Shown here: positions 51,713 to 63,515 of the stretch, piece after piece
Position numbering within the stretch: the first letter of the stretch is position 1
How the letters are laid out: each line of letters opens with the position of its first letter
From: Tremella fuciformis
Lineage: Eukaryota; Basidiomycota; Tremellomycetes; Tremellales; Tremellaceae
DNA: 64,000 bases
Assembly (NCBI GenBank): GCA_032768795.1
Contig: CP136491.1
Location: forward strand, 2,294,001 to 2,358,000
Direction: 5' to 3'
Notes under the pieces: generated by a model
The model's database searches: none
What the model saw: only the letters and a program-made list of their open reading frames with translations
What the model was told of the DNA's origin: nothing
Program-made: the position numbers and the translations under genes

Positions 51713-52395
51713 CTAGGTAGATCGTGCAGGAAAGTGCGCGATAGGGCGTAGCTCGTTATTTCAATTCTTTTTTAGCTCTGAATTTCTAATCAGGTATTCA
51801 AGTTATTGGTTCTCAGGCAATTTGGAAAACCTAATGCAATTCCTTGTTCTTTGGTTCCGTTAGACATGGGGGGGTGGGACACCCCCCCAAGACCCCCCCT
51901 TGCGCCTAGCGGCGCAGCCATCGCAGCCCTTACGGGTCAAGCATCCGGCAAAGCCGGATGTACTGTAGAACATTGATTAGTTGCAAGCTAAAGCACTTCA
52001 TCAAGAGATGCGCAAGTGCTTGTTGGGCATGCTAGGCTGATCAGATGATCATAGGCATGCCAAGCTGGTCACAGGGGCTATGTCACAGCTGCCACCTGGC
52101 AAGCCTATTGCAGTCTTGTCAGACTTGCGCTATTGTAACCATTTTGGTGCAATGATAGGGCAGGGTATGGCAGTAGCTATGTAGGCGATTGGTTCTGCTA
52201 CAGAGATCATTCCATGCATCAGCCTCATGCATAGATCTTTATTCTCTGATGAAAGGCAATTTGGCAAGGACACAATGCATATTAGGATTGTGCTGATGAA
52301 ATCAGAATGGCCGGAATTTTCTTATTTAATTCCCCCATTTACCGTTTTCGTTCCAGGGACACCCGCAGAAATTCGCCCCGTAAGAGCTACGCTGA
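51713..52395 (-). mobile_element. Non-autonomous Helitron, copy 2 (683 bp, inverted)
   Basis: This is the reverse complement of 12229-12911. I compared the two copies along the full length and saw no difference. On the minus strand it begins TC (52395) and ends CTAG (51713), flanked by host A (5') and host T (3'), the exact Helitron A|T target rule, and carries the same 3' hairpin. It lies in the divergent promoter of SKI2 and CWC2, 45 bp from the SKI2 ATG and 148 bp from the CWC2 ATG. It must therefore be inside their 5' UTRs or core promoters. Confidence 0.87.
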
Positions 52396-52543
52396 TGAGC
52401 CGAAATCGAGAAAGTGGACGCTCAATTGATCGACGACAGTCAGCGAGTTTACGTAATGACAACTTCTAAACAGCGTCGGCGGCGACACTGAACCAAGAGC
52501 AAGCTGCCGTCGTCGCTCAACCTCTCTACAGATATCCAGAGCC

Positions 52544-53815
52544 ATGTCGCAGACAGCGACAGTGCCGGCAAAGCGCAAGCTGAGACCAGCAAGGAAGCAG
52601 GTGGGGCATGGGGATATCGACAAATCGGAAGGGCCACAGCCAGGAAAGGAGTACAGTGGGTGTCTACCCATTTAACAGTCGTCGGCACCTGACAGCAGAC
52701 ATCTGGTACAACAAATGGGCGGGAGGTGACAAGGAAGACGCTCTGGCCAAGTGTGTCCTCCGTGAGATGTCGTGGGCGAGCTGACTCGACAGCAAAACGC
52801 TATCACAATCTCGGTGCATCATCGTTCGCGACGCAGGTTATACACGCGCAGATGCTACGGGCAACAAGTTTTGCTGCCTGTTCTTCGCCCGAGGATGTTG
52901 TCCGTATGGTCACGAGTGCAACTTTCTGCATCGACTACCTCTAGTATCACGTCTGTTTGGCATGTATTCGGCGGTGCAGAGCTGATGCCCAGAATTGACC
53001 GATCATTCGCGGGATTGCTTTGGGCGAGAAAAGCACTCCGAGTACCGAGACGACATGGGAGGCGTGGGATCGTTCAACCGGTCAAATCGTACGCTGTACA
53101 TTGGCAAGATACAGGAGAGTCCGGACAAGAAGCAGTCGGAGGAGACGCTTCTGCGGCATTTTGGCGAGTGGGGCGAGATTGTCAAATGTGAGTTGGCTTG
53201 TCTACGCGGGGCTTGCACCTGACAGTAGGGAACATACTGTACAATCGGGGCATTGGATTCGTGACATACCGGAACGAAGCCAATGCGCAGTTTGCCAAAG
53301 AGGCCATGGCGAATCAGTCGATGGACGGTGACGAGATTCTCAATGTCAGGCGAGTATACTCCCTGATGGTATGAATGCCGCTGACTGCCAGATGGGCGAC
53401 AGAGGATCCGAATCCCGAGGAGAAAGTGGCCGAGGCAAAGAGAATACAGGATGAAGGGCAGAAGCATATCGGTCAGATGCTGGACGAGGAGCTCATCGAG
53501 GCGGCACAGACGCTTCGAGCGCTCGAGGATGGCGACGAGGACGACTTCTATCACATCGACGCCTCAGTGCCGGAACCCTCAGACGAACAGAGGCGACCTG
53601 CTGCCAAACGACTAAAAGGGGCAAATGGCGACGTCGAGTCTGTCGTAGTGGGAGGGAATGGGTTGTTGAAGGGAGATGCGCTGGAGAATGTGCGGTTCTA
53701 CGCCGAGATGCGGCGGAAACAAGCGGAAGAAGAGAAGCGATTGAAGGAACGGAAAACGCCTGCTTCTGGCATGGCTCTGCTGGGAGGCTACGGCAGCGGA
53801 GACGAGAGTGACTAG
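52544..53815 (+). CDS. CWC2: Pre-mRNA splicing factor Cwc2 (CCCH finger, RRM)
   Basis: Cwc2 is an NTC-related protein that contacts U6 snRNA in the catalytic core of the spliceosome. ATG at 52544 (MSQTATVPAKRKLRPARKQV), then WYNKWAGGDKEDAL, a CCCH zinc finger in the Torus domain (KFCCLFFARGCCPYGHECNF with LH following), FGREKHSEYRDDMGGVGSF, an RRM (NRTLYIGKIQ, HFGEWGEIVK, NRGIGFVTYRNEANAQFA), WATEDPNPEE and an acidic/helical C-terminus ending GLLGGYG-like ALLGGYGSGDESD at 53815. Several introns separate these parts, among them ones near 52660, 52755, 53185 and 53355. Order and spacing match the family throughout. Confidence 0.93.
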
Positions 53816-54033
53816 TCACCCAATGCACTTATAAATGCATAGCATGCTCTCTTGATCTCTGGACAATCGCATGGTACATCTATGTGTACCACCAGTGTGT
53901 TCCGACCTCCACTTTGAGTTCTCCTCACTCACACGACTGGTTGCTTTTGCTTTTACCCTTTGTCCTCTCGCCTAGACCTACGCCATGCTACCGAGCGACT
54001 CATGACGGGCAGGAGGCGACAGATCACGACGAC

Positions 54034-56958
54034 ATGTCCGACCCTCCAACGTCGCTCTCTCTTCCGGCCAATCTCCCGTGGCCGGTCCAGATAGCCCGGG
54101 TGCTGGTGAGGCCAGGGAGTCGAGTCGATCGAGGTTACACACTGCTCGAGTACAAATTCACCGCTTCTTCCACCTCACGCGAGCTATCGCGGCGTCAGCG
54201 CGAAGCCGATGGTCTGAGAGCAAAAGGCGAGGCGCCGAAAGTGTACAGCGATGGCCTGAGACAATGGGATATGGTCGGGACATGGCAGTCGCCTCTAGAG
54301 GGGGAAGTGACCGAGGTGGAATCCTGGGTTGTACCGGGCGAGCGACTGGAAGAGCGGCATTCCGGGTGCGTCGATCCATATGAGGTGGGAAGCTGTCCGG
54401 CGCTGACAAATGGCCGGACTGCATTGCAAGTGCAGCAGCCGTGTTCGCACCCTGTACAGTTGCACGGCATGTGCGGCATCTGCGGCAAAGATCTCAATGC
54501 CGACGACTATCTCGCCCCTCCTCTTGGTTTGGATGGTACGGCATCAGGCGAGCACGCCTCCTCGTCCGCGGCAGGTCCCTCGCGCTATCCAGGGGGATAC
54601 GAGATGGGACACGACTCGTCCGGTGTGACGGTCAACCAGAACGAGGCCAAGAGGCTTGATGAGCAGACTCGCTTGACCCTGCTCGCCGCTCGTCGTCTGT
54701 CTCTCATCGTCGACCTCGACCAGACGATCATACACACCACAGTCGACCCGACGGTCGGAGAGTGGATGGCAGAGCTGCGTAGCGTCCTTCCCCTTTCCGA
54801 CGATCCTGAGTCTACTACGCCCCCTGGGTCGCCCAAGGGCAAGGTGAAGGACCCCAACCAGAACGCCGTGGCTTTGCAGGACGTAGCGCAGTTCCAGATC
54901 CCAGACGACGTCCCCGATGGCTACGTTCCGCATCGTGGTGCCCGCCAGGAAGGGCCGCAGAGGTGGTACTACACCAAACCCAGGTGGGCTCTCGCCCTCT
55001 CGGGCTGCATCTGCTTATGCCAGACCTGGCCTGACGCACTTCCTCGAAAGCATGTCCGAGATATACGAGATGCACGTCTATACGATGGGCACGAGGGCAT
55101 ACGCCGAAGCTATCTGCGCTGTTGTCGATCCGGAGCAGAAATACTTCGGCGGGCGCATTCTAAGTCGAGACGATAGTAGGAGTAGCTCTACTCAATTGCA
55201 AGGCAAAACCCGCACTCACGCTCAGATTTCACCTCCAAGAATCTGAAAAGACTATTCCCTACGGATACGAGCATGGTCGTGGTCATCGACGACCGGGCCG
55301 ACGTGTGGGGCGACTGCCCAAACCTTGTCAAGGTCGTGCCATGTATGTCTCGTCCTGTCGTGAAGGCTTCCACTTGGACTGACTGGTAGACGACTTCTTC
55401 CTCGGCATCGGGGACATCAACTCTTCCTTCCTCCCACCCACGACGAACCATCCGACAACTCCTCTTGCAGACCCAGCCAGCCCTGATCCCTCAGACGCAT
55501 CGACCCCGCCACTATCCACGCCCGAACCCGTCCTCGAAGAAGGTCTCATCGCCCAGAAAAAGCTCCTAGACGAAGTCAGTGAGGCACGGCCGTTGGCGAA
55601 GCTGCAGCAGGAGCTCGAAGACCATCCTGTCACGCAGCAGACGGATGACACCACGCCAATGGATGCCCCGCTTGCTGACGCGATTGTCTCGGCCAAATCA
55701 GAGGTGCCCAGCCATCATTTGATCCCAAGCAAACCTTTGTTGAATCCGTACGACGGAGAGCTTCATCGTGTGGCTCAGGTCTGTGTTGAATGCGAGCTGA
55801 TTTGTTGACGCTCATTTGCAGATACTGCGCGAGGCGCACTCCATGTTTTACGCTGCTTACGACAGTCGCCTCAGCGATCAAGACGTGCCTATAGGCTGCG
55901 ATATGGAGCTAGTTATCCCAGAGATCAAGGCAAGAGTGCTAGACGGCTGCCAACTCGTGTTCTCAGGCATCATTCCCAGACATATAACGTCGGAATCGTG
56001 AGTCGGCATCACTCGATGGCTTTCAGGAAATTGAGAGTCCGCTGACGAAAGATCTGAGATCTGGACAATGGCAGAGGCTTTCGGAGCCATTCCCACGCAC
56101 GCCTTGACTCCACAAACCACCCACCTCATCACGGCAACACTCGGCACTGAAAAGACGTATCGCGCACAAAAGCTTCCGAACTGTAAAGTCGTCTGGGCAG
56201 CATGGTTTTGGAACTCTGTGGCCCTCTGGGAACGCCAGCCCGAGTCTGTCTACCTGGCCTACCCACCAAGCAAACCCGCGACACCGGTAGACACGCCCGT
56301 GGCCAGTCGACCTGACAGCCCGAAGGCGATCCCGAATGGTTTGACAAATCGAGGTCACGAGAACACGGAAGATGAAGACGAGGACGAGATGGAGCAAGAA
56401 GGCGTGGGGCTTGGCGATGGGTGGGACGACGATGCGCTCAAGGAGCTAGAGGCCTTTGCTGCTGGAGACGATGGCACAGAGTCAGAGTACGGCCTGGGGT
56501 CATCTCAAATTGAGGGGCGAGTGGCAGACATACCGTGAAACGTGGGGCTCATGACAGGTCGCCGAGTCCGCGGAGCAGAGAGAGTACTCCTGGTACACCC
56601 GGGACGCCAAGGAAGCGGGTCAGATACGCAGATGAGGAGCACCTTCCGCTCGAGACCTTCAAGGATCCTTCGCCGAACGAGTAAGGTTTCTCTTCTCCAC
56701 AGGCAGAGGGATACTCACTGTCATAGTGTCCCTTCTCCCCCTCGGAAACGGAAAGCCCTGTTGCTTGGACCGGCAGAACCCGGAGACGTGCCAGAAGCCA
56801 ATCGGTTCAAGTTGAAAACGTCAAGAGTGGGCAAATTGGACCTCGAGCCAGCCATGGAGGACGAAGCAGATACCGGGGTCAGTGAGGCGGATGGGGATGG
56901 AGACGAGGATGGGGAGGATGAGTTTGCGCAGATGGCGAGTCCTTTGTTGAGACGGTGA
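54034..56958 (+). CDS. FCP1: RNA polymerase II CTD phosphatase Fcp1
   Basis: Fcp1 dephosphorylates Ser2/Ser5 of the Pol II CTD and recycles the polymerase. A long first exon from 54034 encodes the N-terminal beta-rich part with a Cys pair cluster (CSHPVQLHGMCGICGKDL), then LSLIVDLDQTIIHTTVDPT, the DxDxT catalytic motif near residue 226. Next come WYYTKPR, PGLTHFLESMSEIYEMHVYT, AEAICAVVDPEQKYFGGRIL, NLKRLFPTDTSMVVVIDDR (second catalytic acid region) and DVWGDCPNLVKVVPY. A BRCT domain follows an intron-rich middle: CQLVFSGIIPRH, EAFGAIPTHALTPQTTHLIT and CKVVWAAWFWNSVALWERQP. The C-terminus is acidic with a basic patch (RVGKLDLEPAMEDEAD). The stop is at 56958. Confidence 0.93.
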
Positions 56959-57122
56959 ATGAGCGGCTGATCGTGGCCAGCTGGCGAACAGTCTTGCGGA
57001 TTAAGACGCAGCAGCGGTGAACAGCGGATCAAGAAGGAAAGAAGCGTGCGAGTACAGTGTCAGAAGTTCAAGGTGTGCAACATTACATGATGCATTGCGT
57101 CGCGACGCGACGCGACCTCACC

Positions 57123-57947
57123 TCAAGCTACCGCTGTTGAAAAACTCCTCCGCCCCAATAGCAGCCCCTTGATCGCGCGCACCTCTCGCCGCGCCGCGTC
57201 CCATTCTGCTCCCTGCTCGTTCCCGTCCCCCTCCATCTTCTCCTTCTCCCTGCCGGTGAGGCCGAACGCAAAGTTGGCCCCCATTGCGGGGTGCGCGCGC
57301 AGAAACACGCTCCGGTGCAAGTTGGACGTATACGACTCGAGCGTCGACAGCAGGGACGTCCGCGTCGTCTGGGTCGCCTGCAGCGCCAGCCCAAGCACGC
57401 GCAGCGACGTGGCCAGCTCCCCCGCCCGCTCCAGGGGCAGCAGCGCCGCTGCCCGACGTGTCGCTCTCCCTTTGCCGGTATCTCCGTCTTTGTCCGTGTC
57501 GGTGTCTATGGGTTTGGCAGGCCCACCCTCGTGCTCGTCCTCCTTGCAGTCGGTCTTGTCGTATACCGCAGCACGAGACACAGCCTTGAGCCGCAGGACG
57601 AGCGCCTCCCACCGCCCAACCTGCGCCTCGGCCAAGGCCCGCCGCGCCGAGAACGTCGCGTGCAGCATGGGCAGCACGAGCTTGCCCCATATCAGGCCCA
57701 GAAGCGCCCCGGTGCCGACGACGAGGGACAGCACGTAGCTCAGGCGCCGCAGGAAGTGCGCCGCCGTCGGCGGCGGCGGCGGCGGCGTTGGCGCTCGGGC
57801 GGGGGCGAAACTGGACGGAGCAGCTGTGGTGGGAGGCATGGCCGGCGCGATGTAGGGATGGAGTGGTTTGTCGTTCGGGCGGGTCGGCCTGGGCTCTGCT
57901 GAGCGTGCCGGTCCTGCGTCTGAGGGCCGTGGCCCGTCGTCGCCCAT
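57123..57947 (-). CDS. Single-pass membrane protein, Pex14/Pex17-like
   Basis: One exon, ATG at 57947 (MGDDGPRPSD), 274 residues. A Pro-rich leader (including a P6 run) precedes HFLRRLSYVLSLVVGTGALL and GLIWGKLVLPMLHATFSARR, that is, one transmembrane helix followed by a long amphipathic helix with ARRALAEAQVGRWEALVLRL. This TM-plus-coiled-coil arrangement resembles the membrane part of peroxisomal Pex14/Pex17 docking proteins of basidiomycetes, but no diagnostic motif is visible, so the call is tentative. The C-terminal part is helical and ends LLLGRRSFSTAVA. It is divergent from ATG12 (133 bp between starts) and convergent with FCP1. Confidence 0.5.
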   Translation of the reverse strand: MGDDGPRPSDAGPARSAEPRPTRPNDKPLHPYIAPAMPPTTAAPSSFAPARAPTPPPPPPTAAHFLRRLSYVLSLVVGTGALLGLIWGKLVLPMLHATFSARRALAEAQVGRWEALVLRLKAVSRAAVYDKTDCKEDEHEGGPAKPIDTDTDKDGDTGKGRATRRAAALLPLERAGELATSLRVLGLALQATQTTRTSLLSTLESYTSNLHRSVFLRAHPAMGANFAFGLTGREKEKMEGDGNEQGAEWDAARREVRAIKGLLLGRRSFSTAVA

Positions 57948-58080
57948 CTGGGTAGAGATGCAGTCGAGTTGCAATGCCGAGTCACGCCTGACCCTCCCTT
58001 TGGCTCTCCATTGACCGACCTCCACCACCAACTGCTCGCCGTGCCTTTACTTCCGCTTCCTCACCTACCTTACAGATCAA

Positions 58081-58760
58081 ATGAGCGCACACCCCATGAG
58101 CCCGCCGCTCGGGGGACGACCAGGTGGGCGCATCGGATCCCACATCCCGCTCTCACACAAAGAGGAAGAGAGAGACGCTGAGCGCAGGTGCGGCGGCGGG
58201 TGCTTCGGGCGTGACCGCCAGGCGGGCCCCCCGACCCAGCGCGCTCGCAGCGCTCGACACTTACAAGGTGAAAGACGCGTCCAAGGGTGGGTCAGGCAGG
58301 CGCGCACGATGGGACGCCGTGCTGATGCGCACAGTGGTGGTGCGCTTCAAGTCGATCGGCTCGGCGCCCATCATGAGGAACAACGTGTTCAAGGTGACCG
58401 CGGGCAACAAGTTCCAGGCGGTCATCGTGTTCCTGCGCAACCAGCTGGGCTACAAGCCCGGGGATCCGCTCGTCAGTCTCAGTCCTCTGTACGGTGCTCG
58501 TCGGGATCTGAGCTGAGGCGCGCTGCAGTTCACGTACATCAACGGGGCGTTCGCGCCCGCGCCAGACGACACGGTTGGCAACCTCTTCAAGGTGGGCGGG
58601 CCGGGGTCGCAGACGTGCGAGACGCCAGGCGTGATGGTGTGCTGATGCCAGTGTTTCGGCACCGAGGGCCACCTCATCGTCAACTACAGGCGAGCCCGCC
58701 CGACTCGCGACCGCCCGCGCGCCCGCGCTGACCAGCAGCAATACCCGAGCTTGGGGATGA
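58081..58760 (+). CDS. ATG12: Autophagy ubiquitin-like protein Atg12
   Basis: Atg12 is conjugated to Atg5 and acts as E3 for Atg8 lipidation. Exon 1 ([15 protein letters not shown]) is joined by an intron (GTGGGC...CTGAGCGCAG) to [13 protein letters not shown]. The fold follows: [48 protein letters not shown], then after an intron [20 protein letters not shown], after another [12 protein letters not shown], and a last exon giving SNTRAWG with the C-terminal Gly needed for conjugation. The last intron (58690-58738) has a GC donor (AG|GCGAGC). Without it the conserved C-terminus is lost, so the GC site is well supported. The stop is at 58758-58760. Confidence 0.94.
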
Positions 58761-58896
58761 GAGACGGCCGACGAGGGCACCTGCCCCTTCTCCCACCATG
58801 TTGTATGCATATCACGTCCAGATGGACGATTGGCATCTACTGCGCGCACGACCCAATCAAGACTGTGCACCATACGAGATACTGCTCTATGCCGGT

Positions 58897-61800
58897 CTAC
58901 GGCGACTCCACGTCTAACAGGTCACTGCTGACGATACCCAGGCCGAAGGGTGAGGGGAACGTTCCACGCAGTTCGGCAAGAAGATCGGGAGTAGCGCCTC
59001 GCTCTCCCTCGGCTTGACGAATGTCAACCACAGGACCCTCGTCAGCACGCGGTGTAGCTGTCGCGCGGCCAGCTCCAACTGCCGGACAAGACTTGACCTG
59101 CTCGCTGTGCTTGCGATCGCTGTCGACACTCGGCCCACTCGTCGGCGCCGACATGCCAGACTTGCGCTGCCGAATCATGTCCATCAAGCCTCCCAACTCT
59201 CTGACAACATCCCCCTCCAGCCTTTTACGTTCGTTGTCCGCGCCAGCTGTCGGTTCTTGGCCATTGAGCATGTCGCTCAACGTCATACCCTTGTCCCGCG
59301 CAGCCTTCATCAGCGCAATGCGTTCATTCCTGCCCATAGACCCGAGCTGGATTTTGACAGGATCAGAGATCACCGGTGCGCCTTCAAACACCTCTTCGAT
59401 GCCTATAGGCGGTAACTCTGCGAACGCGTCGTTGGGCACGCTCGGCAGACAATTCGAGCCAGGCAGACTCTCGAGCGATAAAGGGCGATTCGACTCGACC
59501 GACGAGTCTTCCATGTCCGCCTCAAACTCGGGCGGTCTACTCCCCACGTCGGCCTCTTCCCACGTCCTCAGGAAGTCAGGGGTGTCGTCCGTGTCCTCTA
59601 GCTCGACGTCTTGCATTTGTTGTGCCGAGGCGAGTCGTGAAATAGCCTCCTTACCCCGTTCCCACTCCCGTACAAGCCTGCCGAGGTGTTCGCGGAAACC
59701 CCTCCACTCGTATTCAAAACTAGTCGATGGGTTTGAGTCTTCCAGAAGAGTGCTCTGGACTGCGGCCAGGTCCGCCCAGGCGTGATGCAGCATCTTCTGC
59801 ATCTCGCCTATTCCCTCGAGCAAGACGGCAGCATCGCTCGAGCGAGGCGCGAAATCAGTGTTGGAAGAGGCCATTGGGACGCTGTTCGAGGTTGCGGGCC
59901 GGTGAAATGGGCCGACGAGAGGCAATGGTGGCAAAGTCGGCGGCTTGATATCCTCCAGTGCTGTGGCCATTTTGGCTCTCGCAGATAGAAAAGCCGTGCT
60001 CAGGTCTCCCAGCACCTCTCGGACGTCCTGCGCATATGCCTCTGACGCCAAGTTGGCAAAATCCAACCCAAGCAGACAACATGCTAGTCGCCTACGCTTG
60101 TTATGTACTCCTAGACAGCTCGCCTTCAGAGCAGGAAGCGTGAGTGGGGAGACAGACGGCACTCGAGAGGAGCGGTATGGCCGGGAAGGGGTGAGCATGA
60201 GCGGCCGACTGCTGGATGGGCTCAAGTACACATCCTGTGGGAATGGCAAGTTGTCGGGACCATGCGGAAGAGGTCGTAGGGGTGAGTGTAGAACCGCACC
60301 GGACGCCGAGTGGATACTGTTCCGCCTCGAGCCCGTCGCATATCGTGATCGCAGCTCTTGCAAGTCGGACGCGGAATGCGGAAGAGATCGAGTCCGCTCG
60401 AGACCCTCTCCCTTGGGAATGACTAGAGCCGTCTGAATGCCTGATGAGATGTCGCTTTCCACCGATCGGTAGTAAGGCATGTTCTGGAGCGATAGACGCT
60501 TCGTGCTCTTCTGCGCCTTGCCAAAAGCTGGCTGCGGGGTCGACCTTGTTTCGTGTTGTCGCCCAGGATCGGAGAGACGATAAGCGTAGGGCGGCGCGGA
60601 GCTGGTGCTGGCTGGTGGGTGATCAGAGTCGGACTGTTCGGGGGGAGAGAGCGAGTCGCTGTGATCTGGTCGGGATAGGGGAGACGCGCGTCTGGGAGTA
60701 TGCGGCTGTGCATTCGGGCTCAGCGATGAGTTGGACACGATAGATGGTCTCTTCTGTCTGAGCGAGGTAGTACCGATAAAAGCGGAAGGGGGTAAACTTG
60801 GGAACATTTGCACTGAAGAAGGCGGTGGAGAGACAATCGGGAGAGGCGGGTCCAAGTTTGCAAAATTTCGAGAAGCATCGTCCTTTATTGGGGGGAGTGT
60901 GCCTTCAAGCTCAAGCTGCGGGCCATCGTCCGTCTCCTCGCTCGCTTCTGTGATCCGCCTCTCGTGCTTTGGACGCGAAACAGCCTGATCTCGAACGATG
61001 GCCCATATCTCTCGATCGTACGAGCTTCGCTTACTCAGCCTTGGCGTCCGTCGGGGTAACGAGGTGAACCGATCCTCCATCGATGCTGCCGGCGGCGGCG
61101 GACGTCGACGCCCGCTCCCTTGAGCCGACATGGGAGGAGCGGACAAGCCGAATACAGCTCCGGAGCTGATTGCAGGCGCCGGTCGTCGAGGACTTGGGAT
61201 ATTTCCATGAGCTGCAGCCAATTCGTCGCCCAGGGGGCCGACGTTGGACTTAGTCAGTGTGGCTGCAGCCTCGCCCTCTCCAGGAACACTTGTAGCGGCG
61301 CGTTTATACATAAAGCTGCGTCCGACAGGGATGTCGTACATCTGGCCAAGCACGGCGAGCTCGTCCTTGTCCACCATGCCAAGAAGTGTAGAGGTCGCTG
61401 CGGCGATAGCGTCAACCATGTCATCGAGCACGCGGTAGAGCGTGAGTCTCAGAGGCTGGAGCGTCGTGGTAGTGGAGGAGTGGGGCTGTAGTATGCGCAA
61501 AACGGAGTCGATGGTCGCGTCCACACCTCGAGATATATCTAGGAATGTCGTCAGAGAGTCTGTGATGGCTTGATTCGTGGGGGCGTCGGGCCGAGCTGGA
61601 TCCGCCTGGGCAAGTCAGCTTTTGGTGGACAGGGCTCAAGCGCAGGTTTCACCTTGCTGAACGATTTCCGTGACCACATGACAGCTGAGGCGGCAGAAGC
61701 CACAATCACAAGCATCAACGTCCGAGGCCCGACCAGTATCCTGAGCCCCAGAGCCAAAACCGCGACGGCAACGGAGATGTTCCAGTGGTCTCTGGCCAGA

Positions 61801-62478
61801 TCCCACAGCTCGACTGCATCCCGTCGGGCGTCATGCTCGAAGCTTCTCACACTGTCCACCAGGCTGACGGGCATGATCGTTTCCTCGGCGCCATCTTGTG
61901 TATCCTCCTTCGCTTGCGACCCATCCTGGTCACTCGCGCCGCCACCGAGCCCGGGGACATAGTCTTTTTCGAGAATGCCGGAGGAGCAAACCAGATATTT
62001 GAACCGCTCCGCAAACGCGTCGGCTTGAGCATCGCCTGAGCCTCCTCCCTGCTTGATGCTGGGCTGATGCGCATCGGCCGGGGCGGACGGATCGATCTTG
62101 CGGTTGGATTGCACATCAATTTGAGGGGGAGTGATTCGCGATGGCCCCGGGACAGCATTGATCGGTCCTGTCCAGCCTACTTCCTCCGTTTTAGACGTCA
62201 TCACATCTTCTTCTGAGCGGAGCGAGGTGTCGTGCCCCGAGTCAGAGTCGTCGTCTGGAAAGTACGCCTGCACGTCAGACTGGCGGATGTGGCGACGTGG
62301 TGCTGGCCAACCTCGTCGTACGCCTCCAAAAGGGACATGTGATCTTTGTGCTGGCGCTCGACCTCGTACTCCTCTACACAGGTCAGCGCATCCCGCATGA
62401 CGGCCTGGGCGAGCATGACACACCCCGGAAGCCATCGTCCAGCGGCGTGTCCGAATCATAGTCCACCCCTTCCAGCAT
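58897..62478 (-). CDS. Vezatin/Inp2-like membrane protein
   Basis: The N-terminal exons (start between 62478 and 62416, not settled) encode VEEYEVERQHKDHM and LLEAYDE joined by an intron to AYFPDDDSDSGHD. Then comes FKYLVCSSGILEKDYVPGL, two adjacent hydrophobic segments (WNISVAVAVLALGLRILVG and LMLVIVASAASAVMW), and after an intron a large exon beginning DSLTTFLDISRGVDATIDSV. The middle is Ser/Pro-rich and probably disordered. A helical region follows (AVLLEGIGEMQKMLHHAW, EWRGFREHLGRLVREWERGK), then an acidic stretch and MGRNERIALMKAARDKGMTL. This layout matches the fungal vezatin-type family (myosin-binding motif of peroxisomes), whose yeast member Inp2 links peroxisomes to Myo2. That role here is inferred. 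Confidence 0.7.
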
Positions 62479-62728
62479 CGCCCCGGCTGTCCTCTGCGGA
62501 TGCCGCGCTCGCCTCATTGCTTCTTCTTGGAGGTATGCTCAGCGTCCGGGAGCTCAGCATCGGTACGATGAGGGTGGAATGAGGGGATTGCAAGAGGAGA
62601 AGGACCGAGGCGGAGGCGGAGGGGTTGAAACACCTCCCATTCGGGACCACGTGGCCTACAACGGGGGTGTAGGTAACCGTGCCTGTTTCATGCGTTCAAC
62701 TTTCGACCTCATGTATGCTGCTGCAGCT

Positions 62729-63411
62729 ATGGCGAGCGAGACGGGCCACGACGACGACGAGGCGTCAGAGGACCGACTGAAGATAGCCCTCCAACACCCG
62801 CCGAGCTTGCCCGGCGACATCATCCAATCGGGGCTCCATCTCCCCCTGACGTCCCTCTCGACCGCTCACATCGGGCGCAAGGTCCGCATCGTGGCACAGC
62901 GAGTCTCCTCTCCTTTTGCTGAGAGAGAGGTAGCTGAAGCGGCAGAGCTGTGCACTTCGACCCTGCCTCCGGCCTGGCGATCCTTGCCTCACCGCGGGCG
63001 GGCGCGTCGGCCGGTCGTGCTCGTCCGGTCTTGCTTGTCGATCTGTCGGTCGCCCTTCTGGGCCAGAGCCCCGCGGCCGTGGACGTGTCGGATGCTTCTG
63101 GTTCAGCCTGGAGCACCGGTCATACGGGCGCCGCAGGCCATGCAGGTGCCTCGGGCTTGGCGAGAGGTGATCGAGGTGGTCGGGCGATGGTTTCGATTGA
63201 GAAGGGGGAATGGATGTGCGTAGTCGGATGGCTGGAGAGGGACGAACGCGGGCTACCGACCGGTGTGGATCTCGGCGATGGGCCCTGCCAGTCGCTCGGC
63301 ATGATCATGGGCGCTATCCATATATCAGCGGCGCGGGAGCCGCCTAGCGGGGCCATCTTTCGAGGAAACATCGAATGTTGGGACGGCAGCACGCGTCGAG
63401 CGCAAGGATGA
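62729..63411 (+). CDS. Small OB-fold-like protein, possibly Ten1-like
   Basis: Start MASETGHDDDEASEDR (62729; an in-frame ATG also at 62711), then LPGDIIQSGLHLPLTSLST, HIGRKVRIVAQ, an intron, and a second exon with VHFDPASGLAILASPRAG, RPVLLVDLSVALLG, a Gly/Ala-rich insert, EKGEWMCVVGWLERDE and CQSLGMIMGAIHISAARE. The order G-x-x-V-R-I-x-(A/G), a short strand with D-x-x-x-G-x-x-x-L, and a later Trp-x-C-V-V-G strand is what an OB fold of the CST subunit Ten1 looks like. Such folds are poorly conserved and this is a guess from pattern. The intron borders between 62880 and 62950 are not fixed. Confidence 0.4.
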
Positions 63412-63515
63412 CCCCATATCCGGACGCACTGCATATCTAGCCTACAAGCAACAGGGGGGCAGTGGGTCCATGTTTCATCGATATCGATGAGGCGTCAAGC
63501 TGAGCGCCTGCAGCG

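Noticed and set aside
57284..57902. Plus-strand ORFs of 101-203 codons at 57.2-57.9 kb
   Set aside because: They are antisense to the single-exon membrane protein at 57123-57947, are very Arg/Pro/Ala-rich, and have no motif; GC-rich shadow frames.
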